Shown here one piece after another: positions 30,492 through 31,387 of a stretch of DNA of 31,387 nucleotides. The stretch is taken from assembly GCA_964476135.1 (NCBI GenBank), contig CAYYYG010000009.1:1-31387 (forward strand). The letters are read 5' to 3'. Within the stretch, counting starts at the first letter, position 1. Each line of letters starts with the position of its first letter. A program made the position numbers and the translations under genes. The DNA is from CAYYYG01 sp964476135 (lineage in GTDB: Bacteria > Patescibacteriota > Microgenomatia > UBA1406 > GWC2-37-13). A model generated the notes under the pieces. The model saw nothing but the letters and a program-made list of their open reading frames with translations, searched no databases and was not told the origin of the DNA.

Positions 30492-30821
30492 CTAGCCAAA
30501 TAAATTGGCAGTTTTTCCTGGAGTTAAAACCCTCCAGGTTCCCCCGATACGCGCGATTTCGATGCGGATGTGATGGTATTTACCATCCATGAAAAGGACA
30601 GCTTCGGCATATATCATGCCGTCCTCGCCTCCTCCCATGAAACAAACTGCATGTCCATCTCCACTCGGCATGCGCTCCCAAGGCATAAGGCTTAAGCCAA
30701 AGATGCCCCAGTAAGCAGAGACACGATTATCGTATGTAGCCTTAATAGTCCAATGTGCTAGTTCTTCCTTAGTAAGCACGAACACATCTTGCACATCTGG
30801 AATTTGCACTTTGTCACTCAT
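30492..30821 (-). CDS. Hypothetical soluble protein with strong ribosome binding site
   Basis: 109 residues, soluble, without membrane segments. The central part is rich in Gly, Met and Trp (GLSLMPWERMPSGDGHAVCF, then MGGGEDGMIYAEAVLF). Alternating strands follow, ending in GKYHHIRIEIARIGGTWRVL. It looks like a small mixed alpha/beta or beta-barrel domain, perhaps with NTF2-like character, but I recognise no family. A clear Shine-Dalgarno GGAGGG lies 4 nt before the ATG, unlike almost every other gene here, and an extended -10 promoter is upstream. This difference may mark foreign origin or high translation. It converges on the importer operon across the nested repeats. Confidence 0.65.
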   Translation of the reverse strand: MSDKVQIPDVQDVFVLTKEELAHWTIKATYDNRVSAYWGIFGLSLMPWERMPSGDGHAVCFMGGGEDGMIYAEAVLFMDGKYHHIRIEIARIGGTWRVLTPGKTANLFG

Positions 30822-30865
30822 TTTTCCCTCCGCAATACAAGCAAAGTCACGGTAAAACGCATGTA

Positions 30866-30874
30866 ATTATACCA
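30866..30874 (-). promoter_or_regulatory. Extended -10 promoter of the hypothetical gene
   Basis: The - strand reads TGGTATAAT, an extended -10. The transcription start would be near 30859, giving a leader of about 38 nt that contains the GGAGGG ribosome-binding site. Confidence 0.65.
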
Positions 30875-30951
30875 AATAGGAGGCTGCCTGCTTTGTGGGT
30901 CAGTTCAAGCTCTTTTTTCGTAGTTCTGCAGGAAATATATTATATGGCGCC

Positions 30952-31143
30952 TTAAGCGTCTGTCGTCTGCTCTTCACAGATAAATTCGTAGGAAAGGGGA
31001 CGCGGCATATCTTCAAGCTGACGAAGCCACAACTCATATTGTAGTTTTTCTTCCTCAGTCATGCCTTCATAAGGGTCTTTTAGTATACCGAGATGATCTT
31101 CCGGGTTATTGTTATATATAGTCACTCTGGTTCTTTCTGCCAT
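30952..31143 (-). CDS. Small acidic hypothetical protein
   Basis: 63 residues, soluble and acidic, with a helical middle (GMTEEEKLQYELWLRQLEDM) and an acidic end. No family is recognised. An AGGGA about 6 nt before the ATG could be a weak Shine-Dalgarno, and a TATAAT lies about 20 nt upstream. It is separated from the preceding small gene by 130 nt that hold that gene's promoter. The short length keeps confidence moderate. Confidence 0.5.
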   Translation of the reverse strand: MAERTRVTIYNNNPEDHLGILKDPYEGMTEEEKLQYELWLRQLEDMPRPLSYEFICEEQTTDA

Positions 31144-31162
31144 AACTTCCCTATATTAATAT

Positions 31163-31168
31163 ATTATA
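31163..31168 (-). promoter_or_regulatory. -10 box of small acidic gene
   Basis: TATAAT on the - strand, 19 nt before the ATG at 31143. The surrounding sequence is very AT-rich, so a chance match is possible. Confidence 0.4.
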
Positions 31169-31328
31169 TTTTTAATGGTAGTAATTTAAATCACATGATT
31201 ACGTACACAGCATATCCTTAACAGACCGCCTTATCAACCATCCTTATATAACCCATAATATTTTTTTAACATATTAATGCACTTTTATTAACCGAAAAAT
31301 ACTAATATTATCTTGCAATCATTCATAA

Positions 31329-31351
31329 ATGTATGTAAAATATACATACAT
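31329..31351. repeat. Perfect 9-bp inverted repeat, operator-like
   Basis: ATGTATGTA and TACATACAT flank the 5-nt centre AAATA. The symmetry and half-site length suit a dimeric repressor. It sits just before a second hairpin near the window end. Confidence 0.5.
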
Positions 31352-31361
31352 ATCGATCCCT

Positions 31362-31380
31362 GACAAGATGCTTGTCTTTT
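31362..31380 (+). terminator. Possible weak terminator hairpin
   Basis: GACAAG and CTTGTC flank ATG and are followed by four T residues. The stem is only 6 bp, and no + strand gene is seen upstream in this stretch, so this is a tentative call. Confidence 0.3.
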
Positions 31381-31387
31381 GAACGAT

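Larger units (their letters stand above)
31144..31387. other. AT-rich non-coding stretch at window end
   Basis: No gene is seen in these 244 nt. They hold the TATAAT of the small - strand gene at 31163-31168, then AT-rich sequence and two inverted repeats near the end (listed separately). The region may be the upstream control area of a gene that starts beyond the window. Confidence 0.5.

Noticed and set aside
1..31387. UGA recoding as glycine (Gracilibacteria/SR1-type code)
   Set aside because: TGA ends several complete genes at the expected family length, and no in-frame TGA interrupts any conserved gene.
1..31387. CRISPR array, prophage or insertion sequence
   Set aside because: No regularly spaced repeats, cas genes, transposase, integrase or phage structural genes were found.

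Overview
ORGANISM. The window looks like a small, compact bacterial genome of the Candidate Phyla Radiation (Patescibacteria), most likely Microgenomates-like. This is an inference from several signs. Two short two-helix pilin-like genes lie in tandem. Exported or membrane proteins carry Pro/Thr linkers. Pyruvate formate-lyase is paired with a fused ADP-forming acetyl-CoA synthetase. Genes are tightly packed, with many overlaps and abutting convergent stops. Shine-Dalgarno sequences are almost absent, and several -10 boxes sit 6-8 nt from the start codon. TGA is used as a stop, so UGA is not recoded. No phage, IS element, rRNA or CRISPR array was seen.

LAYOUT. (1) 1-5235, + strand, visibly AT-rich: methyltransferase (5' end outside the window), WecE-like sugar aminotransferase, polyprenyl-phosphate glycosyltransferase (GT2), sugar formyltransferase and a polytopic GT-C-like protein. 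The set resembles the Arn logic for making and lipid-linking a formylated amino sugar. (2) 5259-10060: three further large GT-C-type membrane glycosyltransferases in alternating orientation, the last TMTC-like with C-terminal TPRs. (3) 10085-11019: two pilin-like proteins separated by a strong terminator and a promoter. (4) 11024-14036: a tRNA-Met(CAU) transcription unit running into a second GT2 and a 50-residue membrane ORF, then FtsB/DivIC-like, YqeY-like, a hypothetical protein and a DEDDy exonuclease. (5) 14128-19181: pflB-pflA-acd, which converts pyruvate to formate, acetate and ATP. (6) 22604-19188, - strand: ECF sigma factor, YfbK-like vWA protein and a membrane-anchored PL7 alginate lyase, apparently one operon. 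(7) 22713-25001: NagB-like deaminase, APH/choline-kinase-fold kinase and HAD phosphatase/mutase. (8) 26315-25002, - strand: 7TM-PAS sensor without a kinase domain. (9) 26457-30389: Fe(III)-type ABC importer (binding protein, permease, ATPase) with a cysteine-free rhodanese-cupredoxin fusion. (10) 30390-31387: nested inverted repeats and two unrecognised small - strand genes with their own promoters, at least one with a clear Shine-Dalgarno, then AT-rich non-coding DNA.

HOW IT FITS. The window describes a fermentative cell with little biosynthesis and heavy investment in its surface. Lipid-linked sugars made in regions 1 and 4 can feed the GT-C enzymes. The PL7 lyase, NagB/kinase/HAD genes and importer suggest scavenging of polymers, amino sugars and iron. 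The PFL/ACD operon gives substrate-level ATP. The most unusual items are the Arn-like locus, the sigma/vWA/alginate-lyase operon, the tRNA-led glycosyltransferase mRNA, and the rhodanese-cupredoxin that has lost the usual catalytic and copper-binding residues of both domains.
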